A DNA stretch of 64,000 nt. Source: Solen grandis. Taxonomy: Eukaryota > Mollusca > Bivalvia > Adapedonta > Solenidae. Below, one piece after another: positions 1-11,705 of the stretch. The stretch covers positions 65,813,946 to 65,877,945 of the forward strand of contig CM037777.1 in NCBI GenBank assembly GCA_021229015.1, written 5' to 3'. Both the position numbers and the translations under genes were made by a program. The notes under the pieces are model-generated. The model saw only the letters and a program-made list of their open reading frames with translations, searched no databases and was not told the origin of the DNA. Positions within the stretch are counted from its first letter, which is position 1. Each line of letters starts with the position of its first letter.

Positions 1-1080
1 AGACACTTGACCTAAAATGTATGATCTAGATAGCATTTATTGATTGCAAACTGTGATTGTCTTTTAGCTCAATGGTAAAGATTTCACAATTGCGGCGTCT
101 TGACTAAATATATAAAATAAAAAAACCAAAAAATTAAAGTATGCCTTTGTTAATCATTTCCTTGCAATCACCCAGCAAAAAAAAACCAAAAAAAAAAAAA
201 CCATACTGATATGTATTTCAATCCAAGTCTTTTGTGCCTATGATTTTTATCATGTAAGCATACCTTCCATTTGGTTCTTAACGGGTATTCGTAGTGCCTT
301 AAAAATGTCCCACAGTGTCTTCCTACGATGAAACTGAAATTCTGTCGAAGCCACATTAAATTGCAAACATTATATTTTCAACACGAAATTAGTTTTTGAA
401 TTAAAATCACATGAAGCATGAAATATATGAAATATATTTGCTATTTTGTATTTTCTTGGAGGTAAATGAAAACGCGATGAAGAATTATCCCTTTTTATCA
501 TGAAAGCTACTACCATCAAATTTTCCTTTTGACTACTATACAGGTACACATTTTCTAGTTGCAACAATGTAGTTGTATGTTTTATCTATACTGCAATACA
601 TTTATAATTAAGTAAATTAATATTTGCTACACGGTGTAACAATTGTAACAAGCGGGTGGCATGATCACACACTACCCTATACAACCAAATATTCTATATG
701 TATGCAAAATTTATTGTGTTACTTGTAATGTTTGGACGCTTGATTATGTTTGATAGAGCTTTCTAGTCCGACAAATTTCCTGGCGAAACGGTGTATCATA
801 CATTACCACACACAAACATACGCAAACAAATGCTTTGATATAAAACATTACAATTGGATGTAATTGTTATGTTTGGACGCCTTGAATTTTGAAATTGTCC
901 AGTCCGCCAATGTCTCTTGCCAAATCGGTGGCACACGCTTACGTGATGCTATGCTGGAAACTGGATAAATCGCTGAATAACAATGCCATACGACTGCAAA
1001 ATTAAAACATAATATGAACTCAGGCACAGCCTCAGAGCGGGCGAAGCATAATCGACTTATCCACTCGGTTACGTGCTGAA
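1..1080. other. AT-rich non-coding sequence
   Basis: I see no gene here; the two short minus-strand reading frames between 168 and 567 have no recognisable motif. There is a weak direct duplication: the phrase around 'tgtttggacgc' followed by 'tagtccgacaaat' or 'cagtccgccaat' occurs near 730-800 and again near 870-935, which suggests a decayed tandem repeat. Confidence 0.5.
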
Positions 1081-1089
1081 GTAATTTCA

Positions 1090-1106
1090 GGGGGGGGGGG
1101 GGGGGA
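1090..1106. repeat. Homopolymeric G run
   Basis: A run of about 17 G residues directly abuts the tRNA-like sequence at 1,112. Its exact length is likely unreliable in the assembly. Confidence 0.8.
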
Positions 1107-1111
1107 TATCC

Positions 1112-1186
1112 GGCCTCTGTCAGGGATCGAACCCTACACCCCTGGATCAGTAGACCGACACTCTAATCACGTCACTAAAGAGATAT
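1112..1186 (-). repeat. tRNA-like SINE head (minus strand)
   Basis: Read on the minus strand this has a B-box (GGGTTCGATCCC) in a good T-arm and, about 50 bases upstream, a degraded A-box-like stretch (TTAGTGACGTGATTAGAGTG). The acceptor stem does not pair cleanly and a G run sits at the 3' side. I read it as the head of a tRNA-derived SINE or a decayed tRNA rather than a working tRNA gene. Confidence 0.45.
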
Positions 1187-1199
1187 ACCAACAGCAAAG

Positions 1200-1744
1200 C
1201 TGTTGGAAGTGCCAGTGTAGGCTAATCACTATATTTTTTTATGTAGATATTTTTCAAATTTTCAAATTTCAAATGTTGAAATGCGCTGAACTTACAAAGC
1301 TCATAGTATAAAATACAACAGTGGTAAAGAATACAATATTAACACCATGTCGGAGAGGAATACTTATTTTATGGAATGTTACACAATATGCTGGAATTTG
1401 GAAAAAGTTATTTTCAAGTATAAAGAGGTCTTTAAAAAGATTGACAAATACCTATACATTGTAAATGTATACTGTTGGATTAATATATTTAAATTATTCT
1501 GTAAATATGTTTTCCATAATAAATAATACGATGTAAAGATTCTTAATAACAACCACACATATCAAGAAACTAATAGAACATCATTCTTAAGTATACATAA
1601 CGTTATGTAGATTTCTACCTTACAGTTCTGATATAAATATATTACTGTGTCAGATTATTTGACATAGGCTGGTCTTGTTTTACTCTCGAGTTTATATTTT
1701 TCCATAATTTCTTTGGTTCTTTTATTAGTTTTCCTTATATTTGT
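1200..1744. other. AT-rich non-coding sequence
   Basis: No open frame or repeat of note. It leads directly into the CRE-containing satellite. Confidence 0.45.
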
Positions 1745-4600
1745 GTTAATTTCGAGGTGTTGCCATTGACTCAGAACAATGAAAATTTTATGGCATATAT
1801 TTCAAACCATGAGCTTTCGGATGCAAGGAATTTCATATTCATATGACGTCATATAACGTCAGATTTGACGTCAGGTGAAAAAGTTTGTACGCGGTCTACA
1901 GCCATTATTTCTGGACCGATTTTCATCAAATTTTCACAGAATGTGTATGTTAGGCTCTAGTTGTGCATCCCGTTGTCCGTTTTTCAAAATTCGAAAATTC
2001 CATGGTTCTATAGCGAATCCAAGATTCGAACCAAGGTCGTAAATTTTTAAATGCTTATAAAATCTGTCCTGTTAAAGATAGAAAGTTGATATTTAGTCAG
2101 TATATAGGTCTCTAGAAGTTTTAAACATTTTGTGAAAATAAATGTCATATGACGTCACGTGACGTCATTATTTTATAATTAAAAAATTTTTAAATTGTCG
2201 AAGGGCAATGAAAATTTAATGACACATGCTTCAAATGCTACAATTTTGATTTCTATGATTTTCATATGCCTATGACGTCATATGACGTCACATTTGAAAT
2301 ATGCAACAAAAGTTTGTACGCGGTCTACAGCCATTGTTTGTGAACCGATTTTCATTAAATTTTCTCAGATTGTGTATATTAAGTTATAGTTGTGCATTCC
2401 GGTGTCCGTTTTTCAAAATTCGAAAAGTCCATGGTTCTATAGTGAATCCAAGATTCGAACCAAGATCGTAAATTTTTAAATGCTTATAAAATCTGTCCTA
2501 TTTAAGATAGAAAGTTGATATTTAGTCAGTATATAGGTCTCTAGAAGTTTTAAACATTTTGTGAAAATATATGTCATATGACGTCACGTGACGTCATTAT
2601 ATTATAATGTATTTCTAATATTAACAAGAATATTTCTATATGTTGATATTGTCGAAGGGCAATGAAAATTTAATGACACATGCTTCAAACGCTGAAATTT
2701 TGATTTCTATAATTTTCATATGCCTATGAGGTCCTATGACGTCACACTTGAAATATGCAACAATAGTTTGTAAGCGGTCTACAGCCATTGTTTGTGAACC
2801 GATTTTCATCAAATTTTCACAGAATGTGTATATTAAGTTCTAGTTGTGCATTCCGGTGTCCGTTTTTCAAAAATTTAAAAAGACCAGGGTTAAATGGCCA
2901 ATCCAGGATTCGAACCAAGGACGTCAAATTTCAAATTCTTATAAAATCTGTCCATTATTAGATAGAAAGTTGATATTCACTCAGAATATATGTCTCCATA
3001 ACTTTTTTTATATGTTATGAATATGGACGTCACTTGACGTCATCAGACTAAAATGTATTTCTAATATGTTCAAGTCAATCGCTGTATGTTGCTGTGGTCT
3101 TCGGACGATGAAATTTTGACGGCAAATATTTCAGATGCTGAAATTTTCATTTCTATGGAACTCAAATGCCTATGACGTCATATGACGTCACACTTGACAT
3201 ATACTACAAACGTTTGTACGCGGACTACAACCATTGTTTATGAACCGATTTTAATTAAAATTTCACAGAAAGTGTATATTAAGTTTTGGTTGTGCGTCCT
3301 CGTTTCCGTTTTTCAAAATTCGAAAAGACCAAGTTTCTATGGCGAATCCAAGATTCAAACCAAGGACGTCAAATTCTAAAAGCTTATAAAATAGGTCCTA
3401 TATATGACAGAAAGTTGATTTTTTGTCATTATGTAGGTCTTTGGGACTGTTTTAAAAAAACGTCATATGCCGTCACATGACGTCATTACATGAAAATTTA
3501 TTTCTAATATTTACAAGAAAATTGCTATATGTTCAAATGGTCCATTGAAATGAAAATTGTATGACTTATGCTTCAAACGCTGATATTTTGAATTCTACAA
3601 TTTTCATATGCCTATGACGTCATATGACATTACACTTGCCATATGCTACAAAAGTTTGTAGGCGGTCTACAGCCATTGTTTATGAACCGATTTTCATAAA
3701 AATTTCACAGAAAGTGTATATTAGGTAATAGTTGAGCATCCGGGTGTCCGTTATTCCAAATTCAAAAATGCAAAGGTTTTATGGCGGATCCAATATTCGA
3801 ACCATTGACGTCAAATTTTAAATACGTATAAAATCGTTTCCGGATGAGTTAGAAATCTAATATTTGGAAAGTAAATAAGTCTCCAAGAGTGCTTTACATT
3901 CTATGAAGATGAACGTCATTTGACGTCATATGACGTCATAAGGTCAAAAATTATTTCTGATATATATGCGTAAATTTGATATGTTGTTAACTTCCCAGGA
4001 CCATGAAATCTTATGGTATATACTTTAGAAATGCTTTAGAATGCAATGTAATTCATATTAATTTGACGTTATATCACATCAGATTTGACGTCAGGACAAA
4101 AAAGTTTTACGCGGTGTACAGCCATTATTTTTGGACCAATTTTCAGCAAATTTCAAAGAATGTATATGTAACGCTCTAGTTGTGTATCCCGGGTCCTGTT
4201 TTACAAATTCGAAAAGACGAAAAGGCAATGGTTCTATGGCGAATCCAAGTTTCGAAACATTGACGTCAAATTTCAAAAACATATAAAATCGCTTCGAGAT
4301 GATTTAGAAAGTTGATATTTGGACTGAATATTAGTCTTTAAGACTTATTTATATTCTGTGAGGATTAACGTTATTTGACGTCATAAGGTCAAAAAGAATG
4401 TTAATATATCTACGCGTTAATTTCTATATGTTGCAAAGTTGCAAGGAGCATGAAAAAATTGCTTGATATATTTAAGATACTTAATATTTCATTTCATTGA
4501 TTTTCTTATGCCTATGATGTCATGTGACATCAAACTTGACGTTATCTACACACTCTTGTACGCGGTCTACAGCCATTATTACAGGATGGAATTCGAATTG
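1745..4600 (+). repeat. ~430-455 bp satellite with CRE-type palindromes, about 7 units
   Basis: The phrase 'acgcggtctacagcc' or a close variant recurs near 1,891, 2,320, 2,774, 3,220, 3,662, 4,111 and 4,562, giving unit lengths of about 429-454 bases. Each unit also has 'gattttcat(c/a)aaattttc', 'ccgtttttcaaaattcgaaaa' and a run resembling 'gaatccaagattcgaacc'. The units carry several TGACGTCA palindromes, often paired back to back (for example 2,275-2,292 and 2,577-2,597). The copies at 1.9-3.0 kb are most alike; those after 3.7 kb are more diverged. A single inverted copy lies at 63.6 kb. The ORFs inside are short and not conserved between units, so I do not call genes. Confidence 0.9.
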
Positions 4601-5104
4601 TAAGCGTTTTAAATAAATTTGATTTGTCACATAGATTATAAAAATAGTCCAAGTTAAATAAATCGATATAAAAAATGATTTTCAGTTACTTTTGCCATTT
4701 CCTCCAAGTTAAACGGTTTATTTTTAAAAGTTCATTTAAATTATGGGTTTATTTTTCAAAGTTCATTTAAGTTATGGCCATACAAAAGCAAGTTAAAGGA
4801 TGCAATTTCATATCCTCCTACTGTTTTTGCTTTTAAGTATTTGACAAATGTAGCAGAAAGTCCTATCATTCGTATCAACGAATGAAATCTAGTATTCTGT
4901 TTAGCCTTGTGTTTTATTTTAGTGTACGATGATCGTACTCAAATAAATTGTTCACGTTGTTCCTCTGACCTATTGTGCTTAAATGTATTCCAGGGTTATT
5001 TTTTGTTTATATACACGCGGTTAGAGATTGACCTTATCTCCACGATACACGTGACTTTTTCATTGATAATCTACCACGTGATCAATGTTATGGGTATCCA
5101 CCAG
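4601..5104. other. Non-coding spacer between satellite and LINE
   Basis: AT-rich. It has one short direct repeat (around 'ggtttatttttaaaagttcat', twice near 4,725-4,775). No gene is supported. Confidence 0.4.
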
Positions 5105-5289
5105 TGAGTGGGCACTAAGACTTGGTTATCTGCAGCCAATAGTGTACATATACTGACAACCATTCAGTCCATGCAGTCTCGACTGAATAATGTTGAACAG
5201 CGACCAGCCACACAAAGCAATAACGGTACCACTAATCCTTCAGCCGAACAAAGATCATTGACCCCAACAATGACCCGGAACTGATAATA

Positions 5290-5718
5290 ATGGCCAGCGG
5301 CGTCCCGATTACTGAGGGCGAGGATTTGTTAACAAAAGCAAAGGACATTATAGCTTGTCTCGGTGAAGATGTAGTTAGTAATGTGCACGTGACAGACGCT
5401 AAGCGCCTGCGCACACGCTTTCACAATAGATCAGGATTAGTAAAAATCAGTTTTGCCAGTAGAGACGAAAAAATCAACGTACTCAGGAATAAAATGAAGC
5501 TAAAAGATAGTGATACACACAAGGGTGTTTATTTAAAAAGTGGAAAATCGAAAATTGAACGTTTGGTTGAGATGAACGCACGTGCAGTGCTACGCAATCT
5601 ACCTACGGGTCGTTCGCTTCGGGTGGACGGGAGGGGGCGCATCATGAACCGGGACCATCCACAAAACCCTACAAATAGACAACACCCTATACAGCAGGCG
5701 AATAATAATATTCACTAG
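5290..5718 (+). CDS. LINE ORF1-like RNA-binding protein (partial)
   Basis: A 142-residue frame beginning at ATG 5,290. The same frame is open back to about 5,235, so the true start may be upstream: a coiled-coil-like leader (around MQSRLNNVEQR) lies near 5,160-5,220 in another frame, which implies a one-base shift between. The protein is basic and has the pattern 'VTDAKRLRTRFHNR' then 'GLVKISF' and 'LRNKMKLKDSD', which I recognise from ORF1 proteins of animal LINEs with an RRM-like core. Its expected role is binding the element's own RNA. It ends at TAG 5,716-5,718, in the same frame as the endonuclease that follows, so ORF1 and ORF2 are separated by one stop codon only. Confidence 0.75.
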   Translation: MASGVPITEGEDLLTKAKDIIACLGEDVVSNVHVTDAKRLRTRFHNRSGLVKISFASRDEKINVLRNKMKLKDSDTHKGVYLKSGKSKIERLVEMNARAVLRNLPTGRSLRVDGRGRIMNRDHPQNPTNRQHPIQQANNNIH

Positions 5719-6897
5719 GGAGCACCCCGACCCAGTGATCACATTAAACTAGCGCATTTAAACGTATGCGGCTTGACACGTGAAAATAACAATTTACGGG
5801 TATCATTAGTCTTATCATTACAAAGTGATATTGTTTCTGTGTGTGAAACTCATTTGGCCGATCAACAAACTATATCAGTTCCAGGATATACTTGGTATGG
5901 GCATAATCGCAAGGATATACATAGGAGAGCACCTAAACCCTCTGGTGGCGTCGGAATTTTAGTAAAAAACGCAATTTTCGAACATTTTGATACATGTGTG
6001 ATAGACAGATCGATTGATGGTATACTGGGGCTAAAATTTATGCATAAGGTCATTGGATATAGTTGTATTTTGTACTCGTGCTACTTACCACCGGAAAACT
6101 CAACTAGAGGGAGAGACGCACAAAGTTTCTACTCTCATCTGTTAGCACAAATATACATGAACAATGACTGCGATGGAATTATCTTAGCAGCGGATTTTAA
6201 TGCACGAATTGGTAATTTGTCAGATATATTATGTGGCATTGATTGCATACCAAACAGAATATCGATTGACAATACTATAAACCAACATGGGCATGAGCTA
6301 ATTGGTTTCTTGAATGAAGCGAAATTCTGTGATTTAAATGGGCAATTCGGGGAGTATGATAACTTTACATCAGTATCGAGCAAAGGTAAAGCAGTGGTGG
6401 ACTATTTTTGTGTACCCCAGGATATATTTAACCAATGTAATCATTTTAAAGTTCAGACAATGCAATCAACAATAAATACACATGATTTGCATGGATTACT
6501 CGGAGAGAGAGCAAAACTACCAGACCATTCGGCTATTGTGTTTGACTTATTAATCTCACAAATTGAGCAAATAAGTCAGCTGACACCTGCAGACCAAGAG
6601 GTCAGATCACGCTTCAGACTAGACAGAATTCCCGAAGACTTTATGACTAGCGAGTTATCACGTTTGACTTTGCTTGACATTATACGTCATATTGAATCGT
6701 GCAGGGATACTCAACAAAACGTTGACATTGTGTATGAAAATTTGTGTCAAATCATACGTTGGGAAATGAACGACAAAATACCAAAATATACTTCACATGT
6801 TTTCACAAATGGCACTAATAAACGTTTAAAGAATAAAAAGCCGTACTGGTATGATAACCTAGAAAGAAAAGCGATTTTTAAAATGCAAAGACAGTAA
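5719..6897 (+). pseudogene. LINE ORF2, APE-type endonuclease domain
   Basis: The frame is open from the ORF1 stop to 6,897. Endonuclease landmarks in order are 'HLNVCGLT' near 5,753, 'SDIVSVCETHL', 'GGVGILVK', 'YSCYLPPENS', 'ILAADFNARIG' near 6,182, a 'VDYFCV' segment and 'LPDHSAIVFDL' near 6,520. These match the APE-like endonuclease that nicks target DNA for target-primed reverse transcription. No ATG is found near the beginning of the domain: the first in-frame Met is well inside it, so translation may depend on reading through the ORF1 stop or on reinitiation. A one-base shift near 6,890 moves the continuation to the frame beginning about 6,891. Confidence 0.9.
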
Positions 6898-6901
6898 AAG
6901 T

Positions 6902-7516
6902 GTGAGAACAGCTTTACATAGGGAATACATACAATCTAGAACAGTTTTTGACAAGGAATTACGACGCGCTGAGAGGACCTATAGGCGATCAACGGTTATT
7001 GAGATTGAAAGTATGTCAACTAGAAATCCTAACGCTTTTTGGGAGAAAATCAGTACACTTGGACCTAGACCAGACAGGAGATTACCCATGGAGACATATG
7101 ACGAACAAGGAAATATAACTCATAATGACAATGATGTGTTACTTCGCTGGAGGCTTGATTTCGAACGCTTGTATAACTGTGACGATGAAAGCGAATTTAA
7201 CGATGTACATTTTCAACGTTGTAAAAGTCATAAACTTTTGCTTGAACAGAACATTGATGACCCTTTATATGAATCTAATAGTACTCTAAACTGCAATTTA
7301 AGTTACGACGAGATAGCCAGCATTGTGATGGAAGCCAACAATCGGTCAGCAAGCGGTTATGATGATATACCATATATAGTGCTGAAATACCCCTCCGTGA
7401 TAACTGTACTTGTCCAGCTGTTCCAGTTGATCTTTGATACTAGTATAATACCGTCTGTATGGAGGAAATCCGTTTTATGCCCTATATTAAAGGACCAGTC
7501 CTCGGACCCACGGTAA
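6902..7516 (+). pseudogene. LINE ORF2, linker and start of reverse transcriptase
   Basis: This continues ORF2 after the frameshift. Basic linker sequence (REYIQSRTVFDKELRRAERTY) leads to 'NPNAFWEKIS' and the fingers of the reverse transcriptase, including 'NNRSASGYDDIPYIVLKY' near 7,340-7,390 and 'PSVWRKSVLCPILK'. TAA at 7,514-7,516 stops the frame, but the same frame resumes at once with the next conserved block, so this is a nonsense mutation rather than a natural end. Confidence 0.9.
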
Positions 7517-8357
7517 CCTTTGAACTACAGAGGTGTGAGCCTATTGTCATGCATTAGTAAGCTATATAGCAGTTTTATTAACAAAAGACTCACGAAATTT
7601 CTGCATGAAACGGATATGCTTGCAGATGAACAAAATGGATTTAGAAAGAACAGATCGTGCGAAGACCATATATTTACATTGAACAGTGTCATTAGAAACA
7701 ATTCAGAAATATTCGCTGCATTTATTGATCTACGCAAGTGTTTTGATTTTATTAACAGAGAAATGATGTTATACAAACTTTTGGTCAACAATATTGATGG
7801 GAAGTTGTATAATAGTATAAAAATATATATATCAGTCTGCCACAGCGTGTGTTCGAGTAAACGACAAACTAACAGACTGGTTCAATTGTGCAAGTGGCGT
7901 TAAACAAGGGGACAATGTCTCGCTGACATTATTTTCCATCTTCATTAATGATCTAGTGTCGGAAATAAATGACCTTGACCTTGGCTTTGATATTGGGGAT
8001 AGAAAATTGTCAATTTTATTGTATGCAGACGATATTGTTTTATTCTCTAAGTGTGAAAAAGACTTACAAGAAATGCTAAATAAACTCCATGATTGGTGCA
8101 AAAGATGGCGCGTTCTTATAAACACCGATAAGTCGAAGTGCGTCCATTTCCGAAAAGGTCGGACGAAGAAGACAATTCACGAGTTTTCAATAGGACAAAA
8201 TGTACTACAAACAGTTGATGAATATAAATACCTTGGAGTGACGTTTAATTTTAAAAGTGATTTTAGTATGAATGCTGATAGACTATCTAAGGCCGCCGGA
8301 AGAGCACTTGGTAAAATCATTTCGAAGATTCATAGAAACAAAGACTTTGGAATATAG
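7517..8357 (+). pseudogene. LINE ORF2, reverse transcriptase palm
   Basis: It begins 'NYRGVSLLSCISKLYSS', then 'LADEQNGFRKNRSCEDHIF' and 'AAFIDLRKCFDFINR', which holds the first catalytic Asp. A frameshift near 7,835 moves the coding to the third frame, where 'GVKQGDNVS' follows near 7,895 and the catalytic 'YADDIVLF' box lies near 8,022. The thumb follows, with 'LINTDKSKCVHFRKG' and 'EYKYLGVTFN'. The catalytic residues are present, so loss of function comes from the frameshift and from TAG 8,355-8,357. Confidence 0.92.
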
Positions 8358-9206
8358 ACTTTTGAGAAGTTTTATACGTCATGTGTTACTCCAATACTAG
8401 ATTATGGAAGCGGAATCTGGGGATACCGTAGATACCAGGCGATGGACAACGTACAACACCGGGCAATAAGATACTTCCTCGGGGTACACCGCTTCGCACC
8501 GCTACTCGGTATAACGGGAGACGTTGGATGGTTACCCACACAATACAGACGATGGGTTAATATGCTACGTTACTGGAATAGACTTGTTCGTTTTTCCGAT
8601 GATAGGTTAACAAAAAATGTTTTTAATTTTGATTACACTATTTGTAGAAATATTTGGTGTAGTGAAATCAAAGATTTAATGATTAAATTGCAATTATTCC
8701 ATCACTACTTAAGTAAAACATGTGTTAATCTTTCTACTGTGTATAATAGTGTTTTACAGTATCATGAGATTCAGTGGAAAGCGGACATGTCAAAGGTGTC
8801 AAAACTTTGGTTATATATGACAATTAAGAATAGCTTTTCACAGGAGGACTATACCAGGATTAACTTAAAAAGAAATGAACGGTCTATACTTGCTCAGTTC
8901 CGATGTGGGATATTACCGCTACGTATTGAAACGGGGCGGTATGTTGGGGAACCGCCGGAGGAAAGACTTTGCAATTTCTGTGCTACATCCTCTATAGAGA
9001 ATGAATTGCATTTTCTAATGGACTGTGACTTTTATAATGATCTCAGACAAAATATATTTTATGGGCAGTTAAACTCTGATAATATAGCAACTTTAAGTAA
9101 AGAAGAAACATGTCATTATTTGATTAATAACTTTCCGAGAAAAGTTGCAAAGTATCTTGTGAGCGCATTTCTCAAGCGTAGAAATCATCTTTACACTAGA
9201 CAATGA
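8358..9206 (+). pseudogene. LINE ORF2, C-terminal region with Cys/His motif
   Basis: This is in the same frame as the preceding part, beyond the TAG. 'TPILDYGSGIWGY' and 'VQHRAIRYFLGVHRFAP' are typical of the region after LINE reverse transcriptases. Near 8,960-9,025 'RLCNFC...IENELHFLMDC' gives a C-x2-C...H-x4-C zinc-knuckle-like motif common to the ends of these ORF2 proteins. It ends at TGA 9,204-9,206, followed by about 280 bases of 3' UTR. Confidence 0.88.
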
Positions 9207-9513
9207 TCATACTGTTAGATATTAGCATTGACTGACTTTATTTCATCTTATTGTAAGTGTTACTTACTTCCATATATCAACATGTGTATACTTTTATTAA
9301 TGCTGTGTCACGTGATTACCTATCTTCATTTAAGATGCATATTATAACATGTTTAAATTGATGCTTGGTGACTTGTAGGCCCACTGGGCCGGGTGCTTAT
9401 TTATGTGATATTTATTATATGTACTAACTATATGTATTAGCACATGTCACGATAATAAATAAATTACTACTACTACTACAACTACTATACGCTTGAAGTT
9501 GTAGCTGTCCCAG

Positions 9514-10135
9514 TTAACTCGCGGGGGTGGGGGGGGGGATTTTTACTTTCACTTTATGTATCCTAGCTCTGAGTGTGAATGACAATGGTGCATGATCGGA
9601 AAATGTATTGAAATCAAGAATATCAAGAGATCGTATATTTTTAAAATTATCATAATTTGTTAGCAGGTAATCAACTGAAGTCATTCCATTTGATGAGCAA
9701 AAATTAAAATTACCTATTGAATCATTGTTTATTCTACCATTAGTAATTAAAATACATGTAGAAATGCATAACTGTAGTAATTTCTGACCATAATGATCAA
9801 CAGTTTTATCTAAATTATGTCTCCAAGGCAATTCACTATAATTTTGTACAAAATTAACGAGATTTTGTCCAACATATTTATGAATTGTTAAAAAAATCTG
9901 GATTGTTAGATGTTCTGCTACTAAAATCACCGGTAAGACGCACATTTCCTATCGCACTATATAAAGCATAGTTATTTTCTAAAATTTCGAATAAATCAAT
10001 ATCGGCATGAAGCACTTTTGAAGCTTTTGGTGGAATATATGCATTACAAAAATAGCTGGGATTTCTTAAGATAACAATTCTGAAGACAATTTAAACCAAA
10101 GCAACATTCTCTTTTTCTATCAACAATAGAGAAGT
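9514..10135 (-). pseudogene. Antisense fragment of a second LINE endonuclease
   Basis: On the minus strand the frame 9,945-9,514 reads 'SSNGMTSVDYLL' and 'FSDHAPLSFTLRAR', the C-terminal half of an APE endonuclease. Immediately upstream (10,080-9,946) another frame gives 'CNAYIPPKASK', 'ALYSAIGNVRLTGDFSSRT', the middle of the same domain, so a frameshift near 9,945 separates them. No reverse transcriptase follows: the fragment is cut off near 9,514, about 30 bases from the 3' tail of the preceding LINE. It resembles the families at 53.7-63.3 kb more than the 5.1-9.5 kb LINE. Confidence 0.8.
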
Positions 10136-10139
10136 ATAT

Positions 10140-11380
10140 AACTTCTCTTTATGGGGTGGGCGAGACTGGTCAACGACTATCTTGATTTAAGTGCGAAAAT
10201 AAGCCCCGCCGCATTTTTCGTCGCCTTTGATAGCCCTTTTTAGCTATAGCCCGACGTCTGTCCGATCGAGTTGACAGGTGCTCCACCCATCACCTTACGG
10301 GTCGCGACTGACTGGCTAACGCCCCGGTCACCCTGAGTCACTTGCAGTTGAAAGAGAGGTTTATAGCTGGGAAATGTTTGGTTCAGCATCAATCAATAAC
10401 GAAAAGGAAATTGACAAATCAACAAGGCTTTGTTGTAGCATATGTCAAATACTGTACCAGAAAAGCTAATAGTCCCATACCGTACACTCCATACCGCACA
10501 CACTGGAAATTGCCGATAGTACTAAAGACTTGTACAGACAATGAGTTTAAGTTCCTTATACATGTAGTTAAATTGCACGATACTTTTGTGACAAAATGAC
10601 CAAGGGCTGACAACTCTCTAAGGTAGAATAAATCCCAAACAACTTTTCTTTAAAATAATATTTAATATAAAAATATATACAATGAGAATATTAGAAAAAG
10701 AATTAAAGAATATGGAAAAAAACAACTGCCGGCTAACTGTCTGTTGGTACAATAATAGCTGGACTGAATGTTCTGTTTTCACTCTAAGCTCGCATATTTA
10801 TCTACATAATGGCTTACTGATATGAACGCACTTCAATGTGCCACACTCACCAAATGATTCCTAAATGCACAGTACACAAACTATATCACGTGCTCTTATC
10901 GATGAACACTGGACCGACTTCCTGTCGTCGCTGTCCCTTCAGTAAATGTGATCTTCTTAGTCCACCGTAGACACCCCGTCGTCCATATGACGCATACGTA
11001 GATCCACCCGTCCCAAACTCCACCGCAGTAGTTACCTCCCCTTACAGTTGTCAATAACCACTGCCTTCACAAGTAGATTTCGGCTGATATAAGCCGGATT
11101 TACTATTTCACGAGAAAAGTAAAAAATAAAATCAAATGGTATTAATTTATAAAATTATAAGTGTTGGTCACATGGTTTCAACTATCATCACGTGACTTGT
11201 GTGGTGGCAGTGGTTAAAGTAGCGTAGCGTGACGTAACCGGTGCGCGGAGTTTGCACCCGTCCTTGCGACGTAGTCTACCAACGGGGTCCCGTATCGACT
11301 GTAACCATCCAGATTACATAGGCTCCATGCCCAACTAAATACGGCTACAAACAATAAATAGCTCTAATTTACTTATCACA
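10140..11380. other. Non-coding sequence, moderately GC-richer block at 10.14-10.33 kb
   Basis: No gene supported. 10,145-10,330 is a GC-richer block ('gtgggcgagactgg', 'agccccgccgc', 'tcgcgactgactggc') with no coding signal. An 85-codon frame at 10,342-10,599 has no motif, and its overlapping antisense frame is equally open. A second GC-richer patch is at 10,900-11,060. Confidence 0.4.
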
Positions 11381-11384
11381 CCAA

Positions 11385-11705
11385 ATATAAAGTGCAGACA
11401 TTGTATTACTTCATAATACTACTTTCATACCAAACAACAAATCTCTGGTATTACATACGTGCATTTTATACCATACAACAATATTATGGTTTTACATAAG
11501 TGCATTAACGCAGAGAACTGCCCTTGTTAGCAATTATATACCAAACAGATATTCCATACATCCCCACATTTCTTAATTACATCAGTGCATTAAAAACAGA
11601 AACGTCCTCGTTAGCAATTATATACCAGACAGATATTCCATACAACTTCACATTTCTTAATTACAAAACAAATACGGTTGGACAAATGCTTCCATGTATA
11701 TTCAG
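11385..11705 (+). repeat. Short diverged tandem repeat (~55-110 bp units)
   Basis: 'agcaattatataccaaacagatattccatac' recurs with little change at about 11,529 and 11,613, each followed by 'cacatttcttaattac'. Weaker relatives ('ttataccatacaacaatattatgg') lie upstream. Confidence 0.65.

Larger units (their letters stand above)
5105..9486 (+). mobile_element. Near full-length non-LTR retrotransposon (LINE), inactivated
   Basis: It contains, in order, an ORF1-like protein, an APE-type endonuclease, a reverse transcriptase and a C-terminal Cys/His motif, all on the + strand. The 3' end is marked by 'aataaataaa' followed by a short (tac)n tail near 9,465-9,484, as in LINEs that end in simple repeats. 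The 5' limit is approximate: codons of a coiled-coil-like leader begin by about 5,140. Inactivating changes I can place are TAG 5,716, a frameshift near 6,890, TAA 7,514, a frameshift near 7,835 and TAG 8,355. Overall reading is still good, so the insertion is fairly young. The clade is unresolved (the APE endonuclease points to the Jockey/CR1/I side). Confidence 0.93.

Noticed and set aside
1112..1186. Considered as a functional tRNA gene
   Set aside because: A-box is degraded and the acceptor stem does not close; it fits a SINE head better.
10342..10599. 85-codon + strand ORF as possible small gene
   Set aside because: No motif, no splice context, and an equally open antisense frame overlaps it.
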